From: Sordaria brevicollis
Lineage: Eukaryota; Ascomycota; Sordariomycetes; Sordariales; Sordariaceae
Length of the DNA: 64,000 bases
Assembly (NCBI GenBank): GCA_033439795.1
Contig: JAUTDP010000004.1
Span: 620,001 to 684,000 of the forward strand
Reading direction: 5' to 3'
The notes under the pieces are model-generated. The model worked only from the letters and a program-made list of their open reading frames with translations. It searched no databases and was not told the origin of the DNA. The translations under genes were made by a program, and so were the position numbers. Every line of letters starts with the position of its first letter. The first letter of the stretch is position 1. Positions 24,834-37,682 of the stretch are shown here, in pieces.

Positions 24834-25859
24834 ATGTCTCTCACTCCAGTCTCATCTTCATCCTCATCGCCATCCTCAACTGCCTCAACCTCATCGTCGA
24901 CGTTATCAGGAGCAACGCCACCAAGTTCTTGGTCGCCCTCTCGAAAAACATAAAGATTTCCCCTCTTCTTCTTCTCTCCTGCAACCATCACTGCCCCGGA
25001 TCGGGCGCTTTCTTGCCCAAGCCCAGGGCACTGCCGTCCAGCCGCCTTCAAACACTGGTCGTCCCAAGTCGCTGCACTCGCGAATGCCGCCTTCTCAGAG
25101 CGGCTCGCCGGGCTCGTCGGTGCCTACCAGCTCTGTACCCCTAGCGGGTCGCTCTGTGTCCTTCCTCGCAAGAACCACAGAGCCACACAGACTTCCTCTC
25201 AGGATTTCAGCCAACGGGCTGTGTCGGCAACTTGACGCCATACACGACCCAGAACGATCTCGTTCCTCTGTTCCAGAACTTTGGATACGTTGTTGAGTCT
25301 CGTCACCTCGCCGGCCATCGATATCTTCCATTTCATCAAGATGGGATACCCACGAGAACGCTGCTATGGCCATCTGCCAGCTTAACGGGTATCAGGTCAG
25401 CGGTCGGTAAGTGATTATCCTCGTTACTGGACGGAGTTGCCCTGTACTAAACTTCTTCGTGTACCTAGTGGCCGGGCTCGTCGGTGCCTACCAGCTCTGC
25501 ACCCCTAGCGGGGCGCTCCGTTGCCTGCCTTGCAAGTACCGCAGAGCCACAGAGACTTCCGTTCCTCTCAGGAGTTGTGAGTGCTTCACGTTTTGCGTCT
25601 TCCGAGGAAGCAGTTTCTGCCGTCCAGACGGCTCCTGCGTGAGTCTCACTCTTCTCTCACCTTGTTCGCCCCAACGAAATACTGACACAAACAACAGCGA
25701 GGAGGCTCCCAACGTACTTCTCCTCCTTCTCCATATCAGACTCATCAATCCCCCTCACTCCTCCTCCCAATGCCACCGAGCCATCCACGGCTGGCTGCGT
25801 CTCTACCCCACGGTCTAGCAGACTGTGTCGACTGCGAGCGAAGCGGCCGACTCAAGGCG
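24834..25859 (+). other. Possible degraded gene with an internally duplicated block
   Basis: A Ser/Thr-rich frame opens with ATG at 24834 (MSLTPVSSSSSS ... SPSRKT, stop at 24952). A block at about 25108-25215 (LAGLVGAYQLCTPSG, then a Cys/Lys/Arg-rich run) is repeated at about 25467-25575 (VAGLVGAYQLCTPSG) in direct orientation, about 360 bp apart and roughly 85% identical by eye. Frames are interrupted in both. The opposite strand of the first part is acidic, so even the coding strand is uncertain. The MULE at 25868 cuts the region on its right. Confidence 0.4.
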
Positions 25860-25867
25860 TTAAAGAT

Positions 25868-28800
25868 GAGCTTAACTTACCGCACCGGGGTCGTTGTCCT
25901 TATGCACCCTATTTTGACTTCATACACCCTCGAAGACCCATATAATAGCCGATAATACTTAATATGTAACTTCCCCTATTTTGTATGGTAAACTGGCCCT
26001 ATAAAATGTTTTAAATATTTAACCCCATACCCGAAAAAAACTTTACAATTATTATAATATATTTGTATAGGCAAAATATCCCGTAAGGCCATCCTAATAT
26101 AAATAATCTACGTATATTGTACCCTATACCCTATAACCCCCTAAACCGACCGCGTGTAATCGATTAAAATTATTAATAAGACTATTTATATTATTATTAT
26201 TGTAATTAATTATTTATTTTATTATAATATCCTTTCGAACCTCTTCTCTAATTAATTTCTATACCGCTAGCGACGGCGACTAGTCCCCTCCTCCTTCTCC
26301 CTCCCTTAACGATTATAGCGATTATAACGATTATAGTAAGTAATTCCCTATATTTAATTAATAATAATCCCCTATTAATATTTTTAATATTAACGAAAGC
26401 GAATAGGATAATAATAGCGATTAATCCTCTTCCGATTAATCCCCCTCCTTCGACGAGCGCCCTAACGAGTTCCTTAACGATAGCGTTATTATTCCTCTCC
26501 AACCCGTTTAATCGGTCGATTTTAATAATAAGCTTTTTAATATAGGCCTTATAATATATAAAGTAATAAACGATACTATATTAACTTTTTACCGCCGTTA
26601 TATAATATTAATAATAACGTAACGTATATATTCTTTAAAGGGTAGCGCCCGGGTAAATAATAAATTCTCTTCTAGTTAATTATAGTATAAATACGCTAAA
26701 TATTGTAAATACCCTATATTTAAAGAGGCTATATAATTTCGAAGGGGCTTTAAAAAAACCGCGCGGGGTTATTTATTTAAATTTAATTTTAAACGCATTT
26801 TAATAATTAATAATAATGTAAATAATAATAATATAAATAAATTCTATACTTTTACGGCTATTAATTTCTAATATTAAAATTACTTTCTAATTATTATTTT
26901 AACCGCTTTTCTAATTATTCGTTTCGCTATTATAAAAGAGGAATTAAAATATATTTACCGCCTCCTTATATAATAGGAATTAATTATCCGTATAATTAAA
27001 TAATTTATTAAACGCGAATATCCCTATTTTTTATTAACCGTTAAAAATTACTCTAATATATAGTACTACGCCTATAAAGTATAAAAAAAAGGCTATACTA
27101 ATATTTAAAATTTCGTTTAAATATTCGATTATTAAACGGATTTTAATTATAATAATAAGGAAATTATATTCGTAAAGCCTAACTTTTTAAATAAAGAGCG
27201 TACGGTTTTTAATAAGGTATTTTAAATTTTAACCGATTAAAAGACTATTTAGAAGGATTATCCTTATATATTAATAATTAATACGATTTATAAAATTAAC
27301 CGCTTTTATAAACCGCTCGTTATAAATATTATTATTACGTTAATATATAATATAACGCCCGTATTCTAATACCTAATTAACGATAAATAAGAGAAAGGAG
27401 GTTTTAATTAATATTTCTAATAATTATAGGAATTTATAAATTAGGAGGAGGTCCCTTTACCCGAAATTATTATTATAAATAGCGATTCTCAATTTATTAC
27501 CGCTTTACGCGCTTATTTTCTTAATGTATAGCGCTAACGCTATATTTAATATTTTAATAATAACGTTATTACGGTTATTAAAAAGTATTAAATAAAAAAG
27601 GAGGTAGCGGGTAAAGTAAAGAAAGGGAAGGGGAAGGAAAAGGAAAAGGCAAAATGTAATCGCTAATCTACCTAATAATTTACCTAATAATCGATTTAAT
27701 AATTATAACTTCCTTAATCCGCCTAACCCCTTTAAATCGAACTTATTAATAATAAGGGTAATTTAGTAAAATTATAACGCTAATATTAAAAAGTCTATAT
27801 AACCGCTAAAATTAGAATATAAATAGGTTTATTATTTAAAGAATTTACGTAAATAAGGATTACTTTTTTTATTTATTAATAATATATAATATTTAGTAAG
27901 GGTCCTGCTAAATTTCTTAATATAAAAGATTTAATAGAAATAACGTTTAAAGAAATTTAGCCCTGCTTATTTAAATACTTTAAGGAGGAGCTTTTACCCT
28001 ATAAATTCGAATAGGCTAATTATTATATTAACGCGAATTTTAATTTTAATTATAAAATTACCTCCCTTAATAAATTTATTAACGCTAGTATTAAAACGGA
28101 GGGGTTATTAATATATATTAATTTCGATAAGGTTTTTTAGACTACTAAGTTTATTATTATTAAGCGGTGTAATACGTATAAAGAATAAATTACTACTTCT
28201 AATGCCCGGGTATATTATAATTACTTATATAAAGGTTAATTAAGTAATTATACACTCTAAATAACGGTATAAAGTCTAAATTTATTAATAGAATAATATA
28301 AAAAAGCCTCTATTACTATAAAATTTAATAAAAATCCCTACCCTCAAAAATTCCCCCCTACGGTAGTAATTTTCGAGCCTAATATAACCTCCCTTATATA
28401 TACGAATTATTAGCGCGGTACGACTATAAAAATTAAAAGAAGCTATTAGTTAATAAGGTCGATTACTACTTATTTTAGTACTTTATAAAGGAATTCGATA
28501 TTTTAAATTAATATTTATAAATTCGTTCCTTTATTAACGTAATATTTAAAAGGCGCCTTAAAAATTAATATAATCCTTTTAATAATAAGCCTATTATCCC
28601 CCTTCTTAAATAGACTACTAATTACGTTAATAATAGTAGGCGAATTAATCGGATTTTTAACGCTATATAATATAACCTATTTCGAATAGAGGTCTTTAAT
28701 CCTAATTTAAAAGCCTTAAATATAATAAATAAAATAATTAAAAATAAAGAGAATATTAGAAAGGGTGCTAAAAATATTAGAAAGGGCGCTATAGAGGGTA

Positions 28801-29584
28801 ATTATATTATTATTAATAATAATACTTAATAATCTCAATTTTAAGCGCTAATACGTATAAAGGGTAATAGAGGTAGGGGAAATAAGAAGAAAGGGAAAGG
28901 GAAAGGTAAAAAGAAGGGCGCCGTAGCCGCCGCTAAAATTACCCTAACTAATACGAAAATAATATATACCTTTTGTAAACGTACCGCCCAATTATTACCC
29001 CCTAGAAATTCGAACCTATTACTACCCCCTCTACTTAACGATTTAAATTCACTATTAATTTCTATTACTAATAATAATATTATTATTTAAGAGGATATTA
29101 AGAAGGAATTTATTACCCTATTTAATTTCGTTATAGCGGCGTAGAAGGAAAGGGCTATAATTAAAAAGAAGGCGAAGGAAGAGGCGTTAAAGGATTAAAA
29201 GGTATAAATATACAATTTTAATTATTTTATTAACCTAAATTTATATAGAGTTTAATTAAGAGTTAGGGATTACCTTATCGAAGTTAATAATAATATTACG
29301 GTTAGTAGCGATAGTAAATAGATTTATAGAGTAAGTAGCTTTAATATTATATAGATATTACTAAATTGCTATATTTAATACTATAAAATTATTATTAAAT
29401 AATTTAGCGTACTACTTTTAATTTGGTGTACTATAGTTTGATTTAGCGTATTATAGTGCTCGAAATATTAAAAAAACGTAAATTTGTATATAAAAACGGC
29501 TCGAAATTATAATAGCTGATATATAGTATATGAAGTTAAAAATGGTGTATGAGGATAATAACCCCGGTGCGGTAAATTAAGCTC
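25868..29584 (+). mobile_element. Mutator-like (MULE) DNA transposon, RIP-inactivated
   Basis: Terminal inverted repeats begin GAGCTTAACTTACCGCACCG (left, 25868) and GAGCTTAATTTACCGCACCG (right, read from 29584), and can be followed for about 70 bp with mainly C/T differences. They are flanked by TTAAAGAT (25860-25867 and 29585-29592), an 8 bp duplication, or 9 bp with one mismatch as usual for MULEs. The interior is AT-saturated with CpA nearly absent, while the first 70 bp of the left TIR are almost unmutated. Confidence 0.9.
26700..29220 (+). pseudogene. MULE transposase (RIP-destroyed)
   Basis: Readable remnants on the plus strand match the MULE transposase core in order. YPYILIINTIYKINRFYKPL (about 27259-27318) corresponds to the first catalytic Asp region (IDxTYKTNRF). 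EVPLPEITIINSDFQFITAL with RAYF (about 27447-27520) corresponds to PxVxVTDRDxALxxALxxxFP. RYI.YFNNNVITVIKKY corresponds to LCxWHxxxNV. The expected Asp and Trp/His residues are changed to Asn, Tyr or stop as RIP predicts. A basic tail (KERAIIKKKAKEE) is at about 29150-29190. No continuous frame remains. Confidence 0.78.
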
Positions 29585-29884
29585 TTAAAGATTATTACCG
29601 GTTATTTACCCAGCTAGGAACGGTTAGGTGGTCTTAAGCGTTGGCTCCGAATTGCTCTGATATTTACGCTTATTAACCGTTGAGATTCTTTAAGCGTTGA
29701 GAATTTTCTAAGCGTTGAAATATTTTAACCGTTGGGAGCTGGGGGCTAAATCTGATTGGCTCGCTGGCCTCGCACTAATGCAAATGGCTTCTACTCCTTC
29801 CTCCCGTCCTCTTCCTTCCTCCTCTTCCTTCCTCCTTCCTCCTTCTTCTTTATTGTCGCCTACCTAAATATTTTTTGTTATCGT

Positions 29885-30118
29885 TATAACGTTGTCGTTA
29901 TTGCTATCGTTATCGCTGTTGTTGTCGCTATCGTTATCGCTGTCGTTATTGCTATCGGGCAATTGAATCTGATGCAATAAAGAAAAGGTAGCCTTTGGAG
30001 AGGAATAGAGAGGAACGGAGAGGAATGGAGAGGAATGGAGAGGAATAGAGAGGAATAAAGAGGAATGGAGAGGAACAGAGAGGAATAGAGAAGAATGGAG
30101 AGGATATTGTCGTTATTA

Positions 30119-30150
<32 letters not shown>

Positions 30151-30175
30151 ATCGCTATTATTATCGTTATCGTTA
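29885..30175. repeat. Microsatellite and minisatellite block
   Basis: Two (GTCGTT/ATCGCT)n trinucleotide-like tracts (29885-29955 and 30107-30175) flank about ten copies of a 10 bp GGAATGGAGA-type unit (29998-30105). The antisense 176-codon frame here is repetitive and not taken as a gene. Confidence 0.8.
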
Positions 30176-30362
30176 TAGTGGCGATGAAGCCAATGACAAT
30201 TGGAAGAGGAAGAAGTTGGAAGAGGAAGAAGTTGAGAAGAGTTTGAGTTGGGGACTTCGTGCTTTTTATTTCGTTGACCCCGCTTCCTTCTCCTTCCCTC
30301 TTTCCTTTTCCTTTTCTCCCCTACCTTCCTCTCTTCATCTATCGTACCTTCCCAAATAGGAA

Positions 30363-30805
30363 GAGAAAAACTACGCCCACACACACTCCCTCCTACATTC
30401 ACACGTATACCCACCTATCACAGCTGACGTAATTTACAGCCGTTTTCAACGGTAAAATCCCGTTTTCCTCATGTTATGTGATATTCCAGGCAAATCTAAC
30501 AAGCGCGCCGTAACCGCCAGAATCGTAATAATTTCATGGTGTTGTGCACAACGCAAAATACAATATACAATAGAGCAACGCTAGAATTCCAATAGTGTAC
30601 GTTGCGATTGTGTGTAAAAACCGCAAGGTTTTGACGACATTAAAAAATTACGTGTATTGAAATTGGGGTAATTTAGTGGGGAAAACGAGGATTTTACGTA
30701 CAGCTGTTATAGTTGGCAGGGAATTGGCAAGCTGGGTAAGGGTAAGGGTTAAATATGGGATGTGTGTGAGTGTAGGACTCGATGTGTGTGGGCGTAGTTT
30801 TTCTC
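30363..30805. mobile_element. hAT-like MITE, 443 bp
   Basis: Terminal inverted repeats GAGAAAAACTACGCCCACAC (left from 30363, right read from 30805) continue imperfectly for about 50 bp. A perfect 8 bp target duplication AATAGGAA occurs at 30355-30362 and 30806-30813. An 8 bp duplication without any transposase frame suggests a non-autonomous hAT element. The interior shows no RIP. Confidence 0.88.
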
Positions 30806-31078
30806 AATAGGAAGGTTTTCGTCATTTTTAAGGGTCTTGCAGCGGGCCGGGAGGCTTAGCGTTCTTCCCGGCCCCACGGTTAGGAATTCCCAACGCTTAA
30901 GACATTTCCAACGCTTAAGGAATTTCAACGGTTAAACGGCGTTAGCCAACGATTATTTTATTTTAACCATTTAAAGGTCCCCTATATCACCGTTAATGAT
31001 GTCGGTCGCTTCACGGTGGCTGTGGCTTCGGACTGCCTCAGAGACAGAGATCGTCGACAACTGCCGTCGATCTACGGC

Positions 31079-31249
31079 CCCCAAACCGGCGTCGTCGCCA
31101 CTCCCTTCAAGCCCGGCGACAGGCTTCTGTGCGTTGTCTGGTAGAGCCTCAACGCCATGAGTATGCCATCGATGATATTCAGCACAGGTCTAGTTCACCG
31201 TCAAGCCCCAAACCGGCGTCGTCGCCACTCCCTTCAAGCCCGGCGACAG
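31079..31249. repeat. 44 bp direct repeat pair
   Basis: A perfect 44 bp sequence starting CCCCAAACCGGCGTCGTCGC is present at 31079-31122 and 31206-31249. The spacer between the copies (31143-31185) contains a block also found at 44947-44985 (AGAGCC.CAACGCCATGAGTA, then GATATTCAGCA), with a 4 bp difference. Confidence 0.9.
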
Positions 31250-31339
31250 AGGACGAACCAAGTGGACCGATCTATTTTGCCGACTTCCCTTATCTACACT
31301 GTTCAATCAACCAGCGTTGTTCCTGCTGAGCCAGAAAAG

Positions 31340-31584
31340 ATGGAGTCGTCGATCAAGAGAAAGAGGGAGCAGCAAGACGAAGGACTGCTCCTGGGCACCG
31401 ACTGGAGCTTATCGGCACGTTTCGGCATCAGCGATGCTGTTGCGATGCTCGACATGCTTTGCTCGTTCGCCCAAGTTTTCGTCCGGGCGGTATCGCTTTC
31501 GGCCCTGTCAAAGACTTCTATGTGCATTGGGGTGGTAGTGGTAGTGGTGGCCGTAGCCGTGGTGGCTACTACTACGGCGGCGGT
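31340..31584 (+). pseudogene. ORF interrupted by Copia-B (5' part; 3' part at 37889-37919)
   Basis: A frame opening MESSIKRKREQQDEG (31340) with a basic cluster, then GTDWSLSARFGISDAVAMLD, runs into the copia target site. If the element and one GCGGT copy are skipped, the same frame continues at 37889 with AIIKEMFPD and a stop at 37917-37919 (91 codons in total). A second frame across the same junction is also open (Gly/Ser/Tyr-rich, GGYYYGGG then CHHQGNVP), so which frame was coding is unclear. No known domain. Confidence 0.35.
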
Positions 31585-31785
31585 TGTTGGAGATTTTACT
31601 AGATGGATAGCATATCGTAACATGGTTTTAGATTATTTTATAGTATTACTACCACTTATATATATATTATTCGCTTACCTACCCGGCAAGATCTCTTTTC
31701 CTTTTCCTTAATAATTAAACCTTTTTTCTTCTTTTTACCCATTCCTCCTCTTTATTCTATTCGTCCTAATCGTATAAATTTAATA
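31585..31785 (+). repeat. 5' LTR of Copia-B
   Basis: Begins TGTTGGAGATTTTACTAG and ends TTTAATA (RIP-altered from TTCAACA). The first ~60 bp are little mutated; the inner end is strongly AT-shifted. Confidence 0.95.
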
Positions 31786-31899
31786 GGTTATAAACCCGGA
31801 ATTTATATATATTGAAAAACTTCGAAAAATATTTCCTTTATTCCCTTTTTCCCTTTCTTCCTTTCGTAGTTCGAATTTAGAATTTAACTATTCAATAGG

Positions 31900-34800
31900 A
31901 ATATAAATGCAATATAATATATATATTTACGTATGCAACGGCGTACCCCACCTATTTGCCAAATAGGTATTTTAGTAAGTATAGCGGAAGCGTATTTTAA
32001 AACGTAAGTTTATTTTTAGAAATATAAACTTTTTAACCAAATAATATTATTACCGCACTATTATAATTCGATAACAATTTTATATAATTGCTTTTAATTT
32101 AATATTAATAAATTTTAAATTAGAATTACGATATTTCGATTCGAAATCGTATTTTGGATTTTTATCGGTTTTTTTTCGGTATTCGGGTTATTTACCCTTA
32201 AATTAGTTTCGCGCTATTACAAATCGCAATCTTTCGACTATAATATTATTATAATTCGTAATTAAATATATATAAATCGATTAATAATTCAATACGCCCC
32301 GATAATATTACAACCGAATCGTAAATTATAATACGTTAAAATACCCTAAATTACGAAACGACGCCTTTATTACCGTTATAATTTTAAACCTATTATTCGC
32401 GGCGCTATTACGATAAAATATTTAAATTATTTCGATTTCCTATATTTATTCCTTAAAATTAATTTATTAATATAAAATATTAAATATAAATAAAATAAAA
32501 ATTTAGCCTTTTCTTTACCTATTTTTATAATATATTTAAATATATCTTTATTTACCCTTTTATTACCTTTATTACTATTAAGTCCAATTAATATTTAGGG
32601 CTTTATAATTATATTATTACCATTATATAATACTTTTTTACGTATTAATATTTAAAAAACCCGGATATTTTATTTATAAAATTATTTACCTTTTATTCGA
32701 TTTTTAATATAAGTATATTACCCTAAATTATTAATTATAAAAAACTTCCTATTCTTTTAAATACCGATAGGGCCCTTTAAATTAAATAATATAAAATTAT
32801 ATACGATTTTATTAATATTTATAATTTTTTTAATAGTTTTAAATATAATAAATACCTAATTTTACCCCCGGAACCCGAGGATTTCGATAATATTTAAGAA
32901 ATTTATTTTAAGGGCCTTTAAAATTAGGAATTTTATTAAAGATAATTCGTTTCGATTATTATAATTTATATTAACGGTATAGCCCGTTAAATCTTTAAAT
33001 ATTTAACCTTACCTTTAAAACGTTTATAAATAATTAAAGAAACCTTTAAATATTTATAAGAATATATTTTTAAAATAGGTTAATTTAATTCGGTATATTA
33101 AAATTTAGTAATCGAATTTTTAAATTTTATTATTAACGATTACTCTTTTACTACTAATTTTAATTTTAAATTAATTAATATTTATAATAAAATAATTAAT
33201 TTGGATATTAATTATTAATTCTTTAATTCTTTTTTGGTTATTAAATTTCTTATCGGTTTAGGCGAAGAATATATATAATTTCGCGATAATTTTCTCTAAA
33301 TTTATTCGTTTATACCGATCCGAAGGTCGAACGGTAATATAATTATTAAAATTATATCCTTAAATCGTACTATCGCCGAAGTTATTAAATTCGATAATAA
33401 TTACTACGTTTCTTTTATTAATTAGGCTTTTATAATTCGTATTAATTTATATAAATGTAAAATTTAAAAGGAATTCTCCTAGGAATTATATAACGTATAT
33501 TATATACTTTTTTATAATAACGATTTTTATTAGAAGTAATACCCGGAATTAATTAATCGTTTTCGTATTAGAAAATATTTATTCGTAAAATTTATAAATA
33601 TTTAACGGGCCTAAAATTAACGTTTTATTGAATTCTAATAATAATAATTTAATTAAAAAAATTTATTATTAGAATATACGGTTTTAATATCTTTTATTAA
33701 CCCGATTAATAATATAGAATATATTAATAACGAAGCCGATTTCGGCGAAGACCCTTTTACTAAGTATTATAATTAAAGATTCCCTAATCCGGATCTCCTA
33801 TTATATTAATTTAAATTTATTAATAGCGAACCTTTAAAATTTTTAGACCCGGTAATTTTAAAAACTTCTAATCTTTTATACGTTCTTATACCGGAAGGCT
33901 TATATTTAAATGTAAAAATATTTACTTTATCCGCTATTTAATATATAAAATACTTTTTATTTAATTTTAAATATTTAATTACTTTAAATATAGGTATTAT
34001 AAATTATATTTTTTATTAACGCAACGGATTCGTTAAGGAATTCGAACCCTATAAAAATTTTTCTATCTATAATATTAATAATATTTCTATTATATTTATT
34101 ATAATTAGTATTTATTAAATCCCTATATTAATTGTAAATAAATAGAATTATTTATTATTAAAGAATTTATATTATTATTTAATTACTACCTATAATCTTA
34201 TTTCCTTATTTTAATTTCGGGAATAAAGTATATCCTTTTATATTATTAAATAAAATAATCGTTTTATAATTTACTTAAAAGCTCCTTTTTGCCTTCGTTT
34301 TATAGGATTAAAGATTTATAGCTTTTATTTTATTAATTAGCTATATATACCCCTTTAAATTCGCTTTATTTTCGTTATTTATTATATATTAAATTATTAG
34401 CGTCTTTAATATAAGCGTTTAAGCTATTTAGGGGAGCGAAATATTAAATTCCTAATAAATATATTTCTTAATATAATTCCCTTATAGGATAATTATATAT
34501 ATAAAATATATATAGTTAATTAATTTAAATAGTAATTTTATAATTATTTAATACGTCGAAGTATAATTCCGTTTAAATAAATTTATTTCGACGTAACCGG
34601 TCCGTTCTAGGTAATAAATATTAATAAGTAGCGTTATTAACTAATTATTATTAATAATTATACCCAATTCGTATAGGGTTACCTTTTTAAATATAAATTA
34701 AAATTTTTTAATATATTTTCTATTTAATTTACCCGAACCGAAACCTAAGAACGTAAAGTTTTAAATATCCGTCTTAATTATATAAACGAAAATTAAAATT

Positions 34801-37600
34801 AAACGTTAATAAATTTTTATTATAACCGGTATATTATCCTTTAATATATTATAATAAAATAATATTAATAGAACGGTATAATTAAACGCTTTAATAGCGT
34901 TTTATTTCAAGAGTTTATTATTATATTTAAAAATATAGGCTTTAATTTTAAATTGTAATTATATTTATTGGATTTAGTTATATATTTAAAGAATTGTAGT
35001 TTAAATTCTATTATTAATATAATCCTATATAAGGTATAATTTAGTATTAAATTTAATTTATTTTATTTATAGGTATTTAAGTCTCCCGATTATTATAAAA
35101 AAGTTAATCGGGAATTCCTAAATAAATTTTATCCCCTAAATACTTTATATTAAATATTAGGATATAACGGTTTACGTAATTACATTATTTTATTTAATAT
35201 AGGAAAGGTTATTACGACCTACGATATAATCTTCTATAAATATATTTAATATAAATATAAATAGGGAATTAATTTTAAAATTTAATTAAAAGCGTACGGA
35301 ATTAACTTTATAAATATTCCTTAAATTCCCTTTATCTTTAAATATATTAACCGAAGCCGGTATAATTTAATAATAAACGTTAATAAAATTACTATTTATA
35401 ATTTAAAGGGAATCGCTACTTATAATTTAAAAAATATTACCTCCTATAATTTTAAAGGAATTATTATTCTTACCCTTTATAATTTTATTCTAATGGTATA
35501 ATTAAAGGGAGAATTTAATTAATTATTTAAACCGCCGAAGCGATTATTTAAATTTAATCCTCCTTTTAATCCCGATTTTCCGATTTAAAATATTATTTAT
35601 ATTAAAAATTATAATACTTAATACGCCGAAATTATTATTCGTTTATACTTTAAATTACACTTTTATTATTTAAAATTTATTATTTTTATATTAAATTCTA
35701 TTTTTACTCTTATATACGCCTTCGCTAAAATTATTATTAATAATAAAAAACCTCTTAAATTTAAAAATTATTAATAAATTTACAATTCCCTTTATTAATT
35801 AAAATAGCAATAGGTTATAGGCGCTGAATATAAATTTTTAGTATATAATAATATTTAGACTTTAATCCCTAAATTTTTAGGACGTAAAATTCTTTTGGGA
35901 AAATAAGTATATAAATTAAAAATTAATATTAAGAGCGAAATTATTTATTATAAAATTTAGTAAATTATCCGTAATTTTAAATAAATAGAAGGAATCGATT
36001 GTAATAAGACTTTCGTAGTAGTAATTAAATTTATATTATATAAAATTATCTTTATTATTATTATTATATTCGATTTGGAATTCGAATAAATGGATATTTA
36101 AATAGCCTTTTTATACAATATAATTATAAAAGAAATTTACGTAAAATAACCCCCCGGTTTTAATAATAACCCTAATTTAATATATCGCTTTAATAAAACT
36201 TTATACGGCCTAAAATAATTACCCTATATTTAATATTAAATATTATTTACCTTTTTAAAAGAATAAGGTTTTAAATTTTTTATTACCGATAATAATATTT
36301 TTTATAAAGGATAAATTTACATTATTATTTACGTTAATAATTTATTAATCGCCGGCCCTTTTAAAATTAAAATTAGGGAATTTAAAGAAGGTTTTAGTAA
36401 ACGGTTTTAAATAACCGATATAGGATTATATTCCTTTTATTTAAGTATAATAATAATTCGCAACCGGGTAAATTATATTATTCGCCTATCTTAAAAAATA
36501 TATATTAAAAAGATTTTACAAAATTTTTACCTTTAGGATATTAACCCTATTAAAACCCTTATATTAATAATTAAAATACTAAAACCGCTTCCGGATTTTA
36601 AAACTCCCCGAAAAAATAAAGTATAATATATTAGCACTATTAAATTTTTAATATACACAATATTAGGAATTTACTTTAATATTAAATTTATTATATTTTA
36701 TTATAGTAAATATATATTTAACTTTATTAAAGTATATATTACCGCCGTAAAACGGATTTTTAAATATTTACGAAATTCATTTATTTTAGAGCTTATTTAT
36801 ACCGGCCCGATTTATAATTTAAAAGGATTTACGGACGCCGATTAGGCGGGAAATATTTAAAAATAACGTTCAACTTTAAATTATTTATTTAATATAAATA
36901 ATAGTATTATTAATTAGAATTTTAAATAATAATTTATAATTGCTTTATTTTTTTACGAAATAGAATTTATTAAATAAATATAAATAATAAAAGAGGCTAT
37001 TTAATTTAAACAATTATTCCGAGAATTTAATATTATTAATAAATTTAAAATAATTATTATTTACGGAAATAACGAAGGAAATATAATTTTTATAAAGAAT
37101 TTTCAATTTTACGCCCGAATTAAATATATAGAGGTTTAAAGGTTCTTTTACCGTAAAAAATGAATATTTAGCGAAATCGACTTCTATTACGTAATTATTA
37201 AATAGTAAATTATTAATAGCCTTATTAAAACGTTACTTCTAAATACCTTTATCCGATTTAAAAATATTTTTAGATTAATTTAAATAATCTTTTTATTAGA
37301 AATACTTATTATATTTATTTCTCTAATTACTATTAAATTTATATTATTTATATATTATTTTTCGGTATATCCTTTATAAACTCCCTAATAATTACTTTAA
37401 TAAATTTTCGAACCGATAATTAAATCCGTAATTCTATAAAATTCGTTTACGACTTTTAATTTACGAATACTTTTTTCGATTAATTTTGGCCGTACCGACC
37501 TATATATATTACTATTTAATTTAAATTGTAGAGAAGAATAAAATAATAGTATTAATTTCGGTTAAGGATATTTAAATTAAAAGTTTTATTATTTTTAACC
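31900..37600 (+). pseudogene. Copia-B gag-pol polyprotein (RIP-destroyed)
   Basis: The reverse transcriptase active site reads Y-V-N-N at 36330-36341 (from YVDD), followed by LLIAGP. An RNase H-type end is visible at about 37118-37200 (KYIEV, RFFYRKK, EIDFYYVI, as in the KHIEV...FxRE end of copia polyproteins). The order gag, integrase, RT, RNase H is inferred from the family; gag and integrase are too mutated to delimit. No frame above 100 codons remains. Confidence 0.8.
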
Positions 37601-37682
37601 CTTTTTTCGTATAATAAATTATACGGCTTTTAATATTGGAGGAAAAGGATATTGTTACGACCTATATTAATTCGAGGGGGAA

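Larger units (their letters stand above)
29633..30955. mobile_element. Candidate non-autonomous element with inverted TTAAGCGTTG clusters
   Basis: The left side (29633-29735) carries TTAAGCGTTG / AACCGTTG repeats. The right side (30880-30955) carries the same motifs in inverse orientation (CAACGCTTAA, CAACGGTTAA). About 65 bp around AACCGTTGA.ATTC.TTAAGCGTTG align between the two ends. Both ends also show CGTTGGCT. I could not find a matching target duplication, so the boundaries are approximate and the superfamily is unknown. Inside are microsatellites, a (GGAATGGAGA)n tract and a second MITE (30363-30805). Confidence 0.55.

Noticed and set aside
29884..30414. 176-codon minus-strand ORF with DNDND and LFLSIPL repeats
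   Set aside because: Translation of microsatellite and GGAATGGAGA repeat DNA inside a mobile element.
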